Notes: a model not told the origin generated them from the letters alone. Positions 1 to 8,277 are shown, numbered from the stretch's first letter. The stretch: 64,000 bases of DNA from Nonomuraea glycinis (GCF_014646515.1 NZ_BMNK01000014.1:130822-194821); one strand, 5' to 3'. Made by a program: numbers and translations.

Positions 1-4
1 GCTC

Positions 5-589
5 TCAGCACTTCCCGTCGAAGAACGAGATCTTCTTACGGACCACGGGCCGGCCGGGGACCGCGATGTCGAACGGCACGCACCTGGGCGCCAGCACGTG
101 AAACCCGCCCACGAACAGCGTGTCGTGATCGTCGCAGGCCACGAACGTCACCGAGTGGTCCGCGCCCGCCGGGTCCGTCGCCGTCCTGGCCGCCTCGGCG
201 TAGAGCAGGCCGGCGCTCTCGTGGAACTCCTCGGGAATCGACAGGGTGACCTTGCCGCCCTTGCGTACCACGGCGCCGACCTTGAAGTGGTTGCCGGAGC
301 CGTACTCTTCCGGTCGGGCCGTCCCCCAGGCGAGGAGGCCGGGGATGACCAGCGGCCCCTCCACGAAGTCCTCGGGACTGATCGAGGCGAGCAGAGTGTT
401 CTCGTCCTCCTCGACGAAGCCGTTACGGTTGGCGCAGGTGAGCACCCGGGGGTCGGCCAAGCTACCTTGGCCTTCCTGTTCGCGCACTGCCGCACCGCCT
501 CCCATCTGCGCCGGGGTGGCCCCGCACGCGCCCAGCGGGAGCGTCGCCACGATCGCGAGCAGGGCACGCACCGCCGCTTTACGGATCAT
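5..589 (-). CDS. Secreted lipoprotein of unknown function
   Basis: A 194-residue protein with a basic N-terminus, a hydrophobic core and a lipobox LGAC at residues 19-22, so Cys22 is the expected lipidated residue and the protein should be anchored outside the membrane. The mature part has several further cysteines (in TCAN, FVACDD, LAPRC and the final KC) that could form disulfides. I do not recognise a catalytic domain. The stop codon lies at the window edge, so its downstream neighbour is not visible. The lipoprotein call is seen directly in the sequence; the function is unknown. Confidence 0.75.
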   Translation of the reverse strand: MIRKAAVRALLAIVATLPLGACGATPAQMGGGAAVREQEGQGSLADPRVLTCANRNGFVEEDENTLLASISPEDFVEGPLVIPGLLAWGTARPEEYGSGNHFKVGAVVRKGGKVTLSIPEEFHESAGLLYAEAARTATDPAGADHSVTFVACDDHDTLFVGGFHVLAPRCVPFDIAVPGRPVVRKKISFFDGKC

Positions 590-641
590 GATTCAGTTGT
601 ACATGGATGATCGTCGACTGCCTAGGGTCCCTGGCTTGGAG

Positions 642-884
642 TCAGTGCGCGGCGATCAAGGCGCGCAGCATGGCGAACGACTGGCTGATGGTGTCGCGGA
701 GGTCGAGGTCGTCGGCGGCGTTCACCCATCGTTGGAAGGCCACCCGGTACACCGCGGAGCCGGTCTTGGCGGCCAGACTGGCCGCTGCGTCGCCGATGCC
801 GCGCCGTCGTAGCTCGTCGGTGACCGCGGCCGTCATCCGTTCAAGTTTGATCAACTCACGTTCACGGAGATCGGCGTTGGCCAT
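642..884 (-). pseudogene. TetR-family regulator, C-terminal fragment
   Basis: About 80 residues beginning MANADLRERELIKLERM match the ligand/dimer domain end of TetR-family repressors (pattern RRRGIGDAAASLAA followed by FQRWV). No helix-turn-helix is encoded upstream on this strand. The sequence immediately beyond belongs to another TetR remnant on the opposite strand, so the N-terminal half was lost at a junction near 885. The family assignment is from pattern recognition. Confidence 0.6.
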
Positions 885-946
885 GATCACCGTGTGCCTC
901 CGCGGCGTGGGGCGAACTGGTCGCGGTCGGCTACGCGAGGCTGACC

Positions 947-1444
947 ATGGAGTCCGTTGCCGCGCGGGCACGAACCGGGACTGCCGTGCTCTATCGCCGC
1001 TGGGCCAACAAGGATCAGATAGTGCTCGCCGCTATCGCGCACTACCGCAACAGCCATCCGGTCGCCGTCCCCGACACCGGCTCGTTGTCCGGCGACCTGC
1101 TAGCGCTGCTGACCAGCATGAGCGAGGCCCGCGCCACCTTCTTCGCGATGGCGGCGGCCACCGCGTTCTCGGGGCTGCTCGCCGACGCCGCCCTGACGCC
1201 GGCAGAGCTACGCGACAGGATCCTCGGTGGCGCATCGCTCTCCATCGCCCGGGTCGTATATCAGCGCGCGCACGACCGCGGGGAGATCGACCTGGGAAGC
1301 ATCCCGCCCGCCGTGCTCGCCATGCCGTTCGACCTGGTGCGCCACGATCTGCTCATGGACCCGAGGCCCTTGGAACCCGCACGCATCCACTCGATCATCA
1401 ACGATGTCTTCATCCCGCTGACCCAGCGGCGAAGCGGACAGTGA
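947..1444 (+). pseudogene. TetR-family regulator missing the start of its DNA-binding domain
   Basis: The reading frame contains a TetR recognition helix region (ESVAARARTGTAVLYRRW, then ANKDQIVLAAI) and a complete C-terminal domain. Codons before the first ATG still encode typical TetR helix 1-2 sequence (AAWGELVAVGYARLT), but an in-frame TGA near 883 cuts it off and no ATG or GTG is available in between. The original start and first helix are therefore lost. It could be translated from the internal ATG, but it would then lack half of the HTH scaffold. It lies head to head with the fragment at 642-884, which suggests a rearrangement near 885. Confidence 0.65.
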
Positions 1445-1468
1445 AACTGCGGGGGAGCGGTGGCAGGA

Positions 1469-1775
1469 CTATGCGCGGTGAGACGCTTCACCCGCAAAAG
1501 CGCGCCCTCGGCAGTTGGATGTGGGGCGGCGGCTCATCAGGTACATCCTGGCCGCGGGCGTCACCGTCAGGCGCCACGCCTGCCGCAGCTCGTGCAGCTG
1601 ATCATGCATCGCCTCCACCACCGCCTCGTTGAGCAGCGCGTCCTTCGTGCCGTAGCGGTAGCCGATCGCCGCCAGGCTGACCCCGGCCGCGGTGGCGATG
1701 TCACGTCGTGTGGAAGTAGCCCTCCTCGTAGAGGCAGAGCTTCGCGCCTTGCAGAAGATCCTCTCGATTTCCCAT
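1469..1775 (-). pseudogene. TetR-family regulator, frameshifted and truncated
   Basis: From the ATG at 1775 the frame reads MGNREDLLQGAKLCLYEEGY, then hits TGA at 1703-1701. A one-base shift restores RRDIATAAGVSLAAIGYRYG and TKDALLNEAVVEAM, a classic TetR HTH. The C-terminal domain stops making sense after about residue 75, whereas the family is usually near 190. It sits divergently from the FAD monooxygenase at 1834, the usual place for its repressor, so the monooxygenase has probably lost its native repressor. Confidence 0.7.
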
Positions 1776-1797
1776 GACGCTATCTTGGACATCCGTC

Positions 1798-1833
1798 TTG
1801 TACGTATGTCTGACACGTATGTACTATTCGGGC
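1798..1833 (+). promoter_or_regulatory. Leaderless promoter overlapped by a TetR-type operator
   Basis: A -35 box TTGTAC (1798-1803), 18-bp spacer and -10 box TACTAT (1822-1827) precede the ATG at 1834 by six bases, the geometry of a leaderless actinobacterial transcript. An imperfect inverted repeat GTACGTATGT / ACGTATGTAC (1800-1809 and 1815-1824) fills the spacer and both boxes, as expected for a TetR operator controlling the monooxygenase and the divergent repressor. Confidence 0.55.
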
Positions 1834-3009
1834 ATGAAGAACATCCTGATCTCCGGCGCCAGCATGGCGGGCACGACCCTGGCCTACTGGCTTCGCGAGC
1901 ACGGCTTCACCCCGACCGTCGTCGAGCGCGCCACCGAGGTCCGCGAAGGTGGCTACAAGGTCGACATCCGGGGCGCCGCCCTCGACGTCGTCGAGAGGAT
2001 GGGCCTGCTGGAGAAGGTCCGTGCCCTCCGCACCGACGTCCGCACCGGCTCGGTTGTCGACGGCGAGGGCCGCCAGGTGGCCAGCATGGACGGCGACAGC
2101 TTCGGTGGCCGCGTCCACCAGGACGCCGAACTGCACCGCGGCGACCTCGCCCGGCTCCTCCACGAGGCGACTGACGGCGTCGAATACGTCTTCGGCGACT
2201 CCATCGCCGCCATCGACGGCACCCGGGTCACCTTCGCCGGCGGGCTCGTCCGCGACTTCGACCTCGTCATCGGCGCCGACGGACTGCACTCCAACACCCG
2301 CGCCCTGGTCTTCGGACCCGAGGAGCGCTTCGTCCACGACATGGGCTACAACGTCTCGATCTTCAGCGTGCCCAACCACCTCGGGCTCGACCGCGAGGAG
2401 CTTACCTACGTCGGCCCCGGCCGTACGGCGCTGCTCTACAGCACCCGCCAGGACACCGGCGCGAAGGCCATGTTCCTGTGGGCCGCCGCCCGCAAGACAG
2501 GCGACCGCGCCGAGCAGCAGCAGGCTCTTGCCGAGGCCTATCGCGGATCAGGCTGGGAGGTGCCGCGCCTGCTGGAGGCCATGACCGGCGCGCCCGACTT
2601 CTACTTCGACTCCATGAGCCAGGTGCGCATGGACACCTGGCACGCCGGCCCCGTCGCGCTGGTCGGCGACGCGGCCTACTGCGCCTCGCCCGCCTCCGGC
2701 CAAGGCACCAGCCTCGCGCTGGTCGGCGCGTACGTGCTGGCGGCCGAGCTCAAACGGGCCGGTGGCGACCACACCATTGCCTTCCCCGCGTACGAGGCGC
2801 GGATGCGCTCCTTCGTCGAGGCCAACCAGGCCCTGGGCACCGCCAACATCAAGCGGATGGTCCTGTCGAGCCGTTCCCAGGTGCGCCTGTCGATGCTGAT
2901 GCTGCGCCTGGTCGGCCTGCTGCCCGGCAAGGACCGGATCATGGCCAAGGTCGTCGCGCCCATCCACCGCGCCGCCACCGCCATCGACCTGCCCGCCTGC
3001 TCGCCCTGA
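1834..3009 (+). CDS. FAD-dependent monooxygenase, TetX/PHBH-fold
   Basis: A 391-residue flavoprotein hydroxylase. The N-terminal dinucleotide-binding motif is GASMAGTTLAYWL (about residues 7-19), the DG motif is VIGADGLHSNTR, and the second FAD motif is VALVGDAAYCASPASGQGT. The enzyme should use NADPH and O2 to hydroxylate an aromatic or polyketide-like substrate; some relatives inactivate antibiotics. A longer ATG frame exists 60 bases upstream, but I chose the ATG at 1834 because the FAD motif starts right after it and the promoter ends just before it. A close paralogue of equal length lies at 47990-49165. The substrate is unknown. Confidence 0.88.
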   Translation: MKNILISGASMAGTTLAYWLREHGFTPTVVERATEVREGGYKVDIRGAALDVVERMGLLEKVRALRTDVRTGSVVDGEGRQVASMDGDSFGGRVHQDAELHRGDLARLLHEATDGVEYVFGDSIAAIDGTRVTFAGGLVRDFDLVIGADGLHSNTRALVFGPEERFVHDMGYNVSIFSVPNHLGLDREELTYVGPGRTALLYSTRQDTGAKAMFLWAAARKTGDRAEQQQALAEAYRGSGWEVPRLLEAMTGAPDFYFDSMSQVRMDTWHAGPVALVGDAAYCASPASGQGTSLALVGAYVLAAELKRAGGDHTIAFPAYEARMRSFVEANQALGTANIKRMVLSSRSQVRLSMLMLRLVGLLPGKDRIMAKVVAPIHRAATAIDLPACSP

Positions 3010-3192
3010 TCGAACAGGCGCGCGAGCGCGGCGGGCTGCGCGCCGATGTGGGTGCCGAAGCGCTGTTCGACCAGCCAGCCGGTGCCCTCTACTACCTACC
3101 ACCGAGTACTGATCGCAGGAGCGCCGGTCGACCGAGCCTACGCAGAACGGCTCGTGTCCTCTGCGCTCGAAGGGAGCCTGACATGTCAATGA
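3006..3192 (+). pseudogene. TetR-family regulator, C-terminal tail fragment
   Basis: Directly behind the monooxygenase, one frame encodes ALIEQARERGGLRADVG followed by ALYY. After a one-base shift near 3095 another frame continues HRVLIAGAPVDRAYAERLV and SSALEGSLT. Together this is the standard last ~60 residues of a TetR protein. It has no N-terminal half and a frameshift, so it is dead. It may be the tail of the same kind of regulator that is broken at 1469-1775. Confidence 0.6.
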
Positions 3193-3446
3193 TCGTAGAA
3201 ACGGCAGTCGTCCACGAAATCGACGCCGAGACCATCATCTCGCCCACCGCCACCGGACGACTGCTGCTCGACTCCAGTGACACCGGCGGCGCGCTGAGCA
3301 CCATCAGGATGACGCTCGCCGACGGTGCCGACGGCGCCGTGCCCCACCACCTCGACCGAAAACCGTACAGTCCCTCAGATTATGCTGTCACCGGAGGTCC
3401 GCCGCAGATCTTCACGGCGGAGTTTCCCCAGGTGGGGAGCTGGTAG
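3183..3446 (+). pseudogene. Cupin-domain protein truncated by the tRNA-Lys island
   Basis: The ATG has a good ribosome site (GAAGGGAG six bases upstream). The start MSMIVETAVVHEID and the segment ATGRLLLDSSDTGGALST lead into VPHH, which is the first metal-ligand pair of small cupins. The usual glutamate, second histidine and beta-barrel end are missing. After PHHLDRK the frame runs into unrelated sequence, and its stop codon TAG (3444-3446) is supplied by the tRNA-Lys fragment that follows. Island integration or decay therefore removed the 3' half. Confidence 0.6.
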
Positions 3447-3485
3447 GGCGCCCGGGGCTCGAACCCGGAACCTATGGATTAAAAG
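3441..3485 (-). repeat. tRNA-Lys 3'-half fragment, att copy C
   Basis: Forty-five bases match the 3' half of the intact tRNA-Lys at 10832-10907 (from the CCA end through the T arm to the anticodon loop) with one mismatch. The tRNA 5' half is absent. It marks the outer end of the tRNA-Lys island array. Confidence 0.85.
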
Positions 3486-3714
3486 CCGGCCGGCCGGAAC
3501 GCATGATTCATCCGTGCTCCCGGTGGCTCGGATCGCTAACTCTCAGACCTGGAAATCGCCGGTCACTCGGCCATGAGGCCCGCGTCGTTGAGTCGCTTGA
3601 GGTCACGTCCACGGACGTGGTGTATGAATCGATCTTCGCGTGGTCCTGTTTCTGCAGGTTAAGCGGTAAGTGTCTGCGGGAGCGGATTCGGGGGCGGTGC
3701 GGCGGCGGATCTCT

Positions 3715-3926
3715 TTCCCTGACCGGGTCGCGTACTGCCGTTGCCAAGATTCGGTGTTCTGAGCAGCCCTGGCCTTCGCCAGCGCCTCGTGCACATCCTG
3801 AGCGTGCAAGGTGAGCTGGCGTCCTTCCCGTTAGGCCCGGGTGCATTTGGATCGGACGGGGCAAGGCGTGCAGTCGGTCTTGGAGAAGTCGACGTGGATG
3901 CATTCCTCTCCGGAATCTGCTTGGCA
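3715..3926 (-). pseudogene. IS1182-like transposase remnant
   Basis: One minus-strand frame reads CQADSGEECIHVDFSKTDC, then TPCPVRSKCTRA, a TAA at 3833-3831, and then REGRQLTLHAQDVHEALAKA and WQRQYATRSG. The cysteine cluster followed by QQYATRAG-like sequence is characteristic of the C-terminal part of DDE transposases of the IS1182 type. The in-frame stop, missing N-terminus and loss of similarity after YATRSG show that it is a relic. Confidence 0.6.
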
Positions 3927-4017
3927 CCTCAGGTCGACAAGTGTGTCCGGGGCAGCGCGGAACGGGCACCATCCCCACTCCTGGCTGAGGGGATGGCACC
4001 CGGTGCCGTGCCAGGGG

Positions 4018-5082
4018 TCAGGGCTTCCAGTTGCCGATCATCTCGACATAGTTCTTTCCGCTGACCTTGGTGTTTTTGTAGGTGCCGGTGAAGGCGGCGG
4101 TGGCTTCAAGGCGGCCGTTCTCGCCCTGGGCAAATTCCTGATCGTCGGTGCCGGTTATGGTGACGGTGAGGTGAGTCGAGAGCGCGGGGATGTTGATCCG
4201 CCAACGGGTCGGGTACTTCTGTCCGCTTACGGGGCTCGTCCAGAACTGGTCCGCACGTTCGGCAACCGGCTCAACCGCCACCACTTCGTGGGAGCCGTCG
4301 CGACGCACGACAGTGGCCCAGGAGTTCTCGCCCGTGCTGGTGAGAGTGTCCCAGATGGCCACGGTGTCGCCGTTGGGCAGGTTGAGGCTCATCCATGTCC
4401 AGCGCAGGCTCGGGTCGTCCGGGGTCGGTCCCCATTGGCGATCCAGCCAGGACCGGCCGGTCACTCGCTGAGCCTTGCCGTCGATGGTCAGGGTGCCGGT
4501 TGTCTGCATGTCCGGGAAGGCGTATTCGTAGTTGGTGTCGCCGAGGATGGGGAACACTCCGGTGCCGCCGTAGTACAGGACTGGTCCCCGTGAGGTGAGC
4601 GTGACGTCGAGAGAGCCCCACGGCACGGTGAGCGACACTGACATTTTCTGTGCGTTGCCGGTCCACCTCAGGCCGGGTGCCGAGATGTCAAGGCCGGTGG
4701 TGCTCCAGTGGTAGTCGTCCGGGTCGACGCCAAGCATGTAGTTCTTGTACCAGCCGGTGGTCACGTCGGTGACGGCGAACGACACCAGCCGTCCGAACCC
4801 GTTGGGGACGTTGATGGTGTGCACCAGCAACCCTACGTCGTGGCCGTCGGCCTTCACCTGACTGGTGAAGTAGATGGAGTCGGCCCAGCGGGCTTCCGGT
4901 CCCGGGGTTTGGGCTCCTAAATCTGCGGTCGGGTCGACCATTGCCGGAATCCCGTTGTCCGCAGTGGTAGCCGGCCTGTCACGGGTCATCTCGCCGGCCG
5001 CTTGGGCGCCGGTCGGCACGATGGTCGAGGCGAGCAGCGCTGTCAGGGCGACGGCCAGCTTGATACCGGTGGTTCTCTGCAA
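4018..5082 (-). CDS. Secreted CrtC/AttH-like lipocalin-fold protein
   Basis: A 354-residue protein with a signal peptide (GIKLAVALTALLASTIVPTG, then AQAA cleavage). The body matches the predicted-hydrolase/hydroxyneurosporene-synthase-like family: RWADSIYFTSQV near the start, a central GRSWLDRQWG signature, and WTWMSLNLPNGD. Characterised relatives hydrate carotenoids or are export-linked factors; the substrate here is unknown. I start it at the TTG at 5082, because GGAGG sits five bases upstream and the signal peptide begins there; the longer upstream frame lacks such support. It is cargo of the outer tRNA-Lys island. Confidence 0.75.
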   Translation of the reverse strand: MQRTTGIKLAVALTALLASTIVPTGAQAAGEMTRDRPATTADNGIPAMVDPTADLGAQTPGPEARWADSIYFTSQVKADGHDVGLLVHTINVPNGFGRLVSFAVTDVTTGWYKNYMLGVDPDDYHWSTTGLDISAPGLRWTGNAQKMSVSLTVPWGSLDVTLTSRGPVLYYGGTGVFPILGDTNYEYAFPDMQTTGTLTIDGKAQRVTGRSWLDRQWGPTPDDPSLRWTWMSLNLPNGDTVAIWDTLTSTGENSWATVVRRDGSHEVVAVEPVAERADQFWTSPVSGQKYPTRWRINIPALSTHLTVTITGTDDQEFAQGENGRLEATAAFTGTYKNTKVSGKNYVEMIGNWKP

Positions 5083-5732
5083 CGAAACCTCCGAAGGTGA
5101 TTGAACTTCACGACTATTTGTCGTGAAAACTGTGTGGGGTGGAATACGCGTCAGGCAGGTATGCGGGATGGTTCGGCGGCAGGCGGAAGACCGGGCACGC
5201 CTTGACCATGCCGCGCCGGAATGGGCGATTTTCATGCAGGAGCCGGCTGAACGTGAGCCGTCGGAACCGCGATCAATTCCCAAAGACGTAGCGCGGCGAG
5301 CTCGGTCTTCTGCGCGGCGATGCAGCCTGGGTGATCAGATAGAAAATCCCTACGCTCGCTGACCCAGCACCGCCACCGACGAATCCTTGTCGCGGACGTA
5401 GTCGTACAGGATGTCGCACGAGGTCCGCCTGGTCTCGCCACGACTCCGGACACCTGCCGAGACTCAAGGTTGCTCGGCCGTATCTGCCCGTGGCATTGCA
5501 GCCACGATGCCCCATGTCAGTCCGGGACCACTACGGCCCGGGGGCGGGGGACGACGAGATGCAGCCTGTCGCCGGCGCGGAAACGTGCGCGCTACGAGCG
5601 CCGGACGTGGCGAGACGCTGGTGGACCGACGGGATCTTCGCCCTCGGGTGGGCCGGTGTTCGACACGGAAGCTCCTTATCTAAGTTAAGTTGACTTTGAC
5701 CAGCTTGGCTTAACATTGATAAGTTGTCAACC
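5083..5732. other. Intergenic region, no gene recognised
   Basis: About 650 bases with only short conflicting frames. A minus-strand stretch near 5420 encodes CDILYDYVRDKDSSVAVLG before a stop and could be a gene tail, but I cannot name it. Just before 5733, TTGACC (5697-5702) and TAAGTT (5720-5725) with a 17-bp spacer could be the promoter of the TetR gene. CTTATC and GATAAG form a distant inverted repeat around it. Confidence 0.4.
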
Positions 5733-6401
5733 ATGCCGAAGGGGATCACGCGCGAGAAGGTCGTGGCCGCCGCACTGGAGCTGCTCGACGAGAAGGGCAT
5801 CGAGGGTGTCACCGTCCGCGCGCTCGCGGAGCGGCTCGACGTCCGCGCACCTGCCCTGTACTGGCATCTGCGTAACAAGTAGCAACTGCTCGACGAGATG
5901 AGCGCCACGGTTCAGCGCCGGATCCTGGATGTGCTGCCGACTTCGAGTTCGGGCTGGCGCGAAGATCTGGCCGCGCACGCTCACGCGCTCCGCGCCGAGT
6001 ACCTGCGCCACCGCGACGGTGCCCGCATCTTCAGTGGTGCGCGGCTGACCGATCCCGAATTGCTGGTGCGCGTAAAGGAGTCCTGGTACCGGCGCTGGAC
6101 GGAAGAGGGGCTCACCCTCCTGGAGGCGGACGACGCGATAGACCTGGTTGTCGCGTTCGTCGTCGGCTTCGTCATCGAGGAGCAGGAACGGCTCCAGTCA
6201 GCCGACGCCGATCCCACGCGGTACTCGCTCGCCGAACGCGACGCCTGGCTGGGCGAGCACGCACCGCTGGTCAAGGAGGCCGGGCACCTTCGCGATGACG
6301 GTGATCAGAGATTCGAGCGCCACCTCGGCATCGTTCTCGACGGTCTCGCCGGCCGGCACGTTCCCGGTAACCCGTCTGGAGGGACGCGGCGCACCCGGTG
6401 A
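5733..6401 (+). pseudogene. TetR-class repressor interrupted by an amber codon
   Basis: The frame starts MPKGITREKVVAAALELLDE and continues through a complete HTH (VTVRALAERLDVRAPALYW, HLRNK) to TAG at 5880-5882. Reading through gives QLLDEM and a full tetracycline-repressor-like C-terminal domain ending at 6401. A CAG-to-TAG change is the simplest explanation. The C-terminal part could restart at the ATG at 5898 but would lack DNA binding. With the stop ignored the length (222 residues) is normal. It is probably a recent inactivation; a sequencing error is possible. Confidence 0.75.
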
Positions 6402-6806
6402 AATCCCGGTCCTCGGCCGAGTGGCACGGGGGCGTCCTCGACATCCGCCGACATGACCGACTTGGTGGTGTGCTGAAGGAATATCGGCATGCCGCCTGAC
6501 CTGGCCGGATGAATCGGCACCCGCAGAGTCTCGCTGGTGAAGAACTTGTGCACGAATGCGGACGGCTTGATCAGTTTGTGATGATCGACTCACTCAACTC
6601 GGGCGTGTCCGCCCTGACGGCCCGCCTCTCAGGGCCTTCTCTTCGCCGTCCAAGTAGCCTGCCTTGACATCAGGCGCCTAAATGATCTTCGATCGGTCGC
6701 GCACGTGCCCAGCCCGTGCCCAAGAGCAACCAGCGAGCAACCACACGAGATCATCTTCTCGGCGAAACGCCCCCAGAATCGAGAACTCGCAGGTCAAATA
6801 GGGTAA
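6402..6806. other. Intergenic region inside the tRNA-Lys island
   Basis: I recognise no intact gene. A minus-strand frame around 6420-6550 reads HKFFTSETLRVPIHPARSGG, MPIFLQHTTKSVMSADVE without stops and may be a decayed coding remnant of unknown family. Confidence 0.3.
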
Positions 6807-6851
6807 GAGATGGTAGGGCGCCCGGGGCTCGAACCCGGAACCTACGGATTA
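6807..6851 (-). repeat. tRNA-Lys 3'-half fragment, att copy B, split by IS630
   Basis: The bases from GAGATGG up to GGATTA match the intact tRNA-Lys region, and the match resumes with AAAGTC at 8025-8030 beyond the IS element. Rejoined, it is identical over about 51 bases to 10828-10878. It marks the boundary between two tandem islands. Confidence 0.85.
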
Positions 6852-6875
6852 CACACGTTGAATTCGTAGAGCCGG

Positions 6876-7490
6876 TCATGTGGTCACGGTGGTCTCCTCG
6901 ATGATGAGTCCGGTCTGAGCCAGGCAGCCATCGATCAGATGGGGCCGGTACTGGATCTTCTTGAGCTTGCGCTTGACGATCCGGACGAGTGCGGTCAGGT
7001 CGGTGACCACGAAGTTGGCCATGGAGCGGCGCATCAGTGACCAGATTCCTTCCGCCGGGTTCAGCTCGGGGGCGTAGGCCGGGAGGCGATAGATGCGTAA
7101 CCAGTCGGCGTTGGCCTCGGCGAAGCGGGCCAGTTCGGCGGCCAGGTGCACGTTCAAGTTGTCCCAGCACCATATGAGCGGGGTGCCGAGCTGCTGGTGG
7201 ACGGTGACGATCAGGTCGCGGTAGTCGCTCCAGGTGAAGCTCTTGGGCTCGTCTTTGCGCCCGTGGTAGATGAGCAGCTTGTACAGAAGGTGCGGGCGGT
7301 GCCCGGGCCGGTAGCAGACCACGCCGGCGATGTTGACCCGGCCGCTGCCCTTGCCGCGTACCGTCACTACCGGGCGGGCGCCGCGCGGTGCCCAGGTGCG
7401 TCCTTTCGGCGGCCTCAGCCCTTGACCTGCTTCGTCCTCGAAGCAGATGTAGGCGCCCAGGTCCGCCGCGGTGGCTTTACGGCCGGCCAC
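6876..7490 (-). CDS. IS630 transposase, DDE catalytic part (orfB)
   Basis: Carries the RNase-H-like catalytic core: the first acidic site in AYICFEDEAGQ, then LRPPKGRTWAPRGARP, the second aspartate in LIWCWDNLNVH, and the final glutamate in NPAEGIWSLMRR. It overlaps orfA by 76 bases in the -1 frame, and fusing EQEV to AGRKATAADLGAY restores a normal single transposase. It has a GTG that could serve as its own start. All three DDE residues are present, so the element may still be active if frameshifting occurs. Confidence 0.85.
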   Translation of the reverse strand: MAGRKATAADLGAYICFEDEAGQGLRPPKGRTWAPRGARPVVTVRGKGSGRVNIAGVVCYRPGHRPHLLYKLLIYHGRKDEPKSFTWSDYRDLIVTVHQQLGTPLIWCWDNLNVHLAAELARFAEANADWLRIYRLPAYAPELNPAEGIWSLMRRSMANFVVTDLTALVRIVKRKLKKIQYRPHLIDGCLAQTGLIIEETTVTT

Positions 7491-7957
7491 ACCTCCTGCT
7501 CCCAGGTGGCGATGGCCTGCTCGTCGCGTTCCATCGCGCGCCGCGCCGGGACCTGGACCGACCAGCCGTGCCGTCGCAGCAGCTTGCCGACGCCCTCGAT
7601 GGTGTAGCCGATGTGGAACAGTTTGCCGATCAGCGTCTTGACCCGGCCCAGGGTCCAGCGCTGGTCATCGCCGAACCCGTGCGCCAGCGGGCCCCGCTTC
7701 AGCTCGGTCTCCAGCCGTGCCCACTGCGCCGGTGCCAGCTTTTCGCGTGAGACCGGCCCCTTGGAGCGCAGCGCCTCGATGCCGCCCTCCCGCCAGGACG
7801 TGCGCCATCTGGCCACCGTCCGCTCGTGGACCCGCAGCTCACGAGCGATCTGCCTGGTGCCGTGCCCGTCCTCGAACCATTCGGCCGCCTGTAACCGCAG
7901 CCGTTCCCGTCGTTCCTGCTCTGCGGGGGTGTACCCGCCTCGTTGCCCGTACCGCAT
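7415..7957 (-). CDS. IS630 transposase, N-terminal HTH part (orfA)
   Basis: Encodes the DNA-binding half: YTPAEQERRERLRL, then a helix-turn-helix GTRQIARELRVHERTVARW and a winged-helix-like segment WTLGRVKTLIGKLFHIGYT and GVGKLLRRHGWS typical of IS630. The frame runs out of homology after ATWEQEV; the catalytic half continues in the -1 frame. An upstream start at 7978 is possible. Function needs either a -1 ribosomal frameshift around 7490 or the gene is a frameshift mutant; no strong slippery heptamer is visible. Confidence 0.8.
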   Translation of the reverse strand: MRYGQRGGYTPAEQERRERLRLQAAEWFEDGHGTRQIARELRVHERTVARWRTSWREGGIEALRSKGPVSREKLAPAQWARLETELKRGPLAHGFGDDQRWTLGRVKTLIGKLFHIGYTIEGVGKLLRRHGWSVQVPARRAMERDEQAIATWEQEVWPAVKPPRRTWAPTSASRTKQVKG

Positions 7958-8277
7958 ACATCGGTCGTACACCAGCAACGGCGAACCGTCACGACCCTAT
8001 GACTCTACGAATTCAACCTGTGTAAAAGTCGGCAGAATCTATGCCTGGCACTAACCTATCGTGTCTCAATGTATAACTCCGTCCGCAAATGCCGTTGCTA
8101 GAAATGTCCAAGAATGCCACCCAGTGCTTTTCCGTATCAGGTGCCGACGAGAATCCAACGAGCAACCATGGGGCGGGTGGCGTCTCTTGACCATTCCCAC
8201 TTTGCTTTTCTTGCGAGCTGACGTGCTAATGATCGCAGGGAGAGCACACCGCAATGCGGCCACGTTCGGACCGGGAT

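Larger units (their letters stand above)
6852..8022 (-). mobile_element. Complete IS630-family insertion sequence
   Basis: The 1171-bp element has terminal inverted repeats CACACGTTGAATTCGTAGAG (left) and, read inward from the right, CACAGGTTGAATTCGTAGAG, which is 19 of 20 matching. TA dinucleotides flank it at 6850-6851 and 8023-8024, the known target duplication of the IS630/Tc1-mariner group. Removing one TA and the element restores the tRNA-Lys att sequence. Two overlapping frames encode the transposase. Confidence 0.93.

Noticed and set aside
3441..3485. Extra tRNA-Lys gene
   Set aside because: 5' half missing; also true at 6807. They are att copies.
5880..5882. TAG read as pyrrolysine or recoded
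   Set aside because: No pyl genes in the window and a CAG-to-TAG change in a Gln position explains it; a null mutation is simpler.
6608..6626. TGTCCGCCCTGACGGC shared between 6610 and 30338 as a common att signal of both arrays
   Set aside because: A single 16-base match between the two island arrays, without matching spacing to an att core; could be chance in GC-rich DNA.
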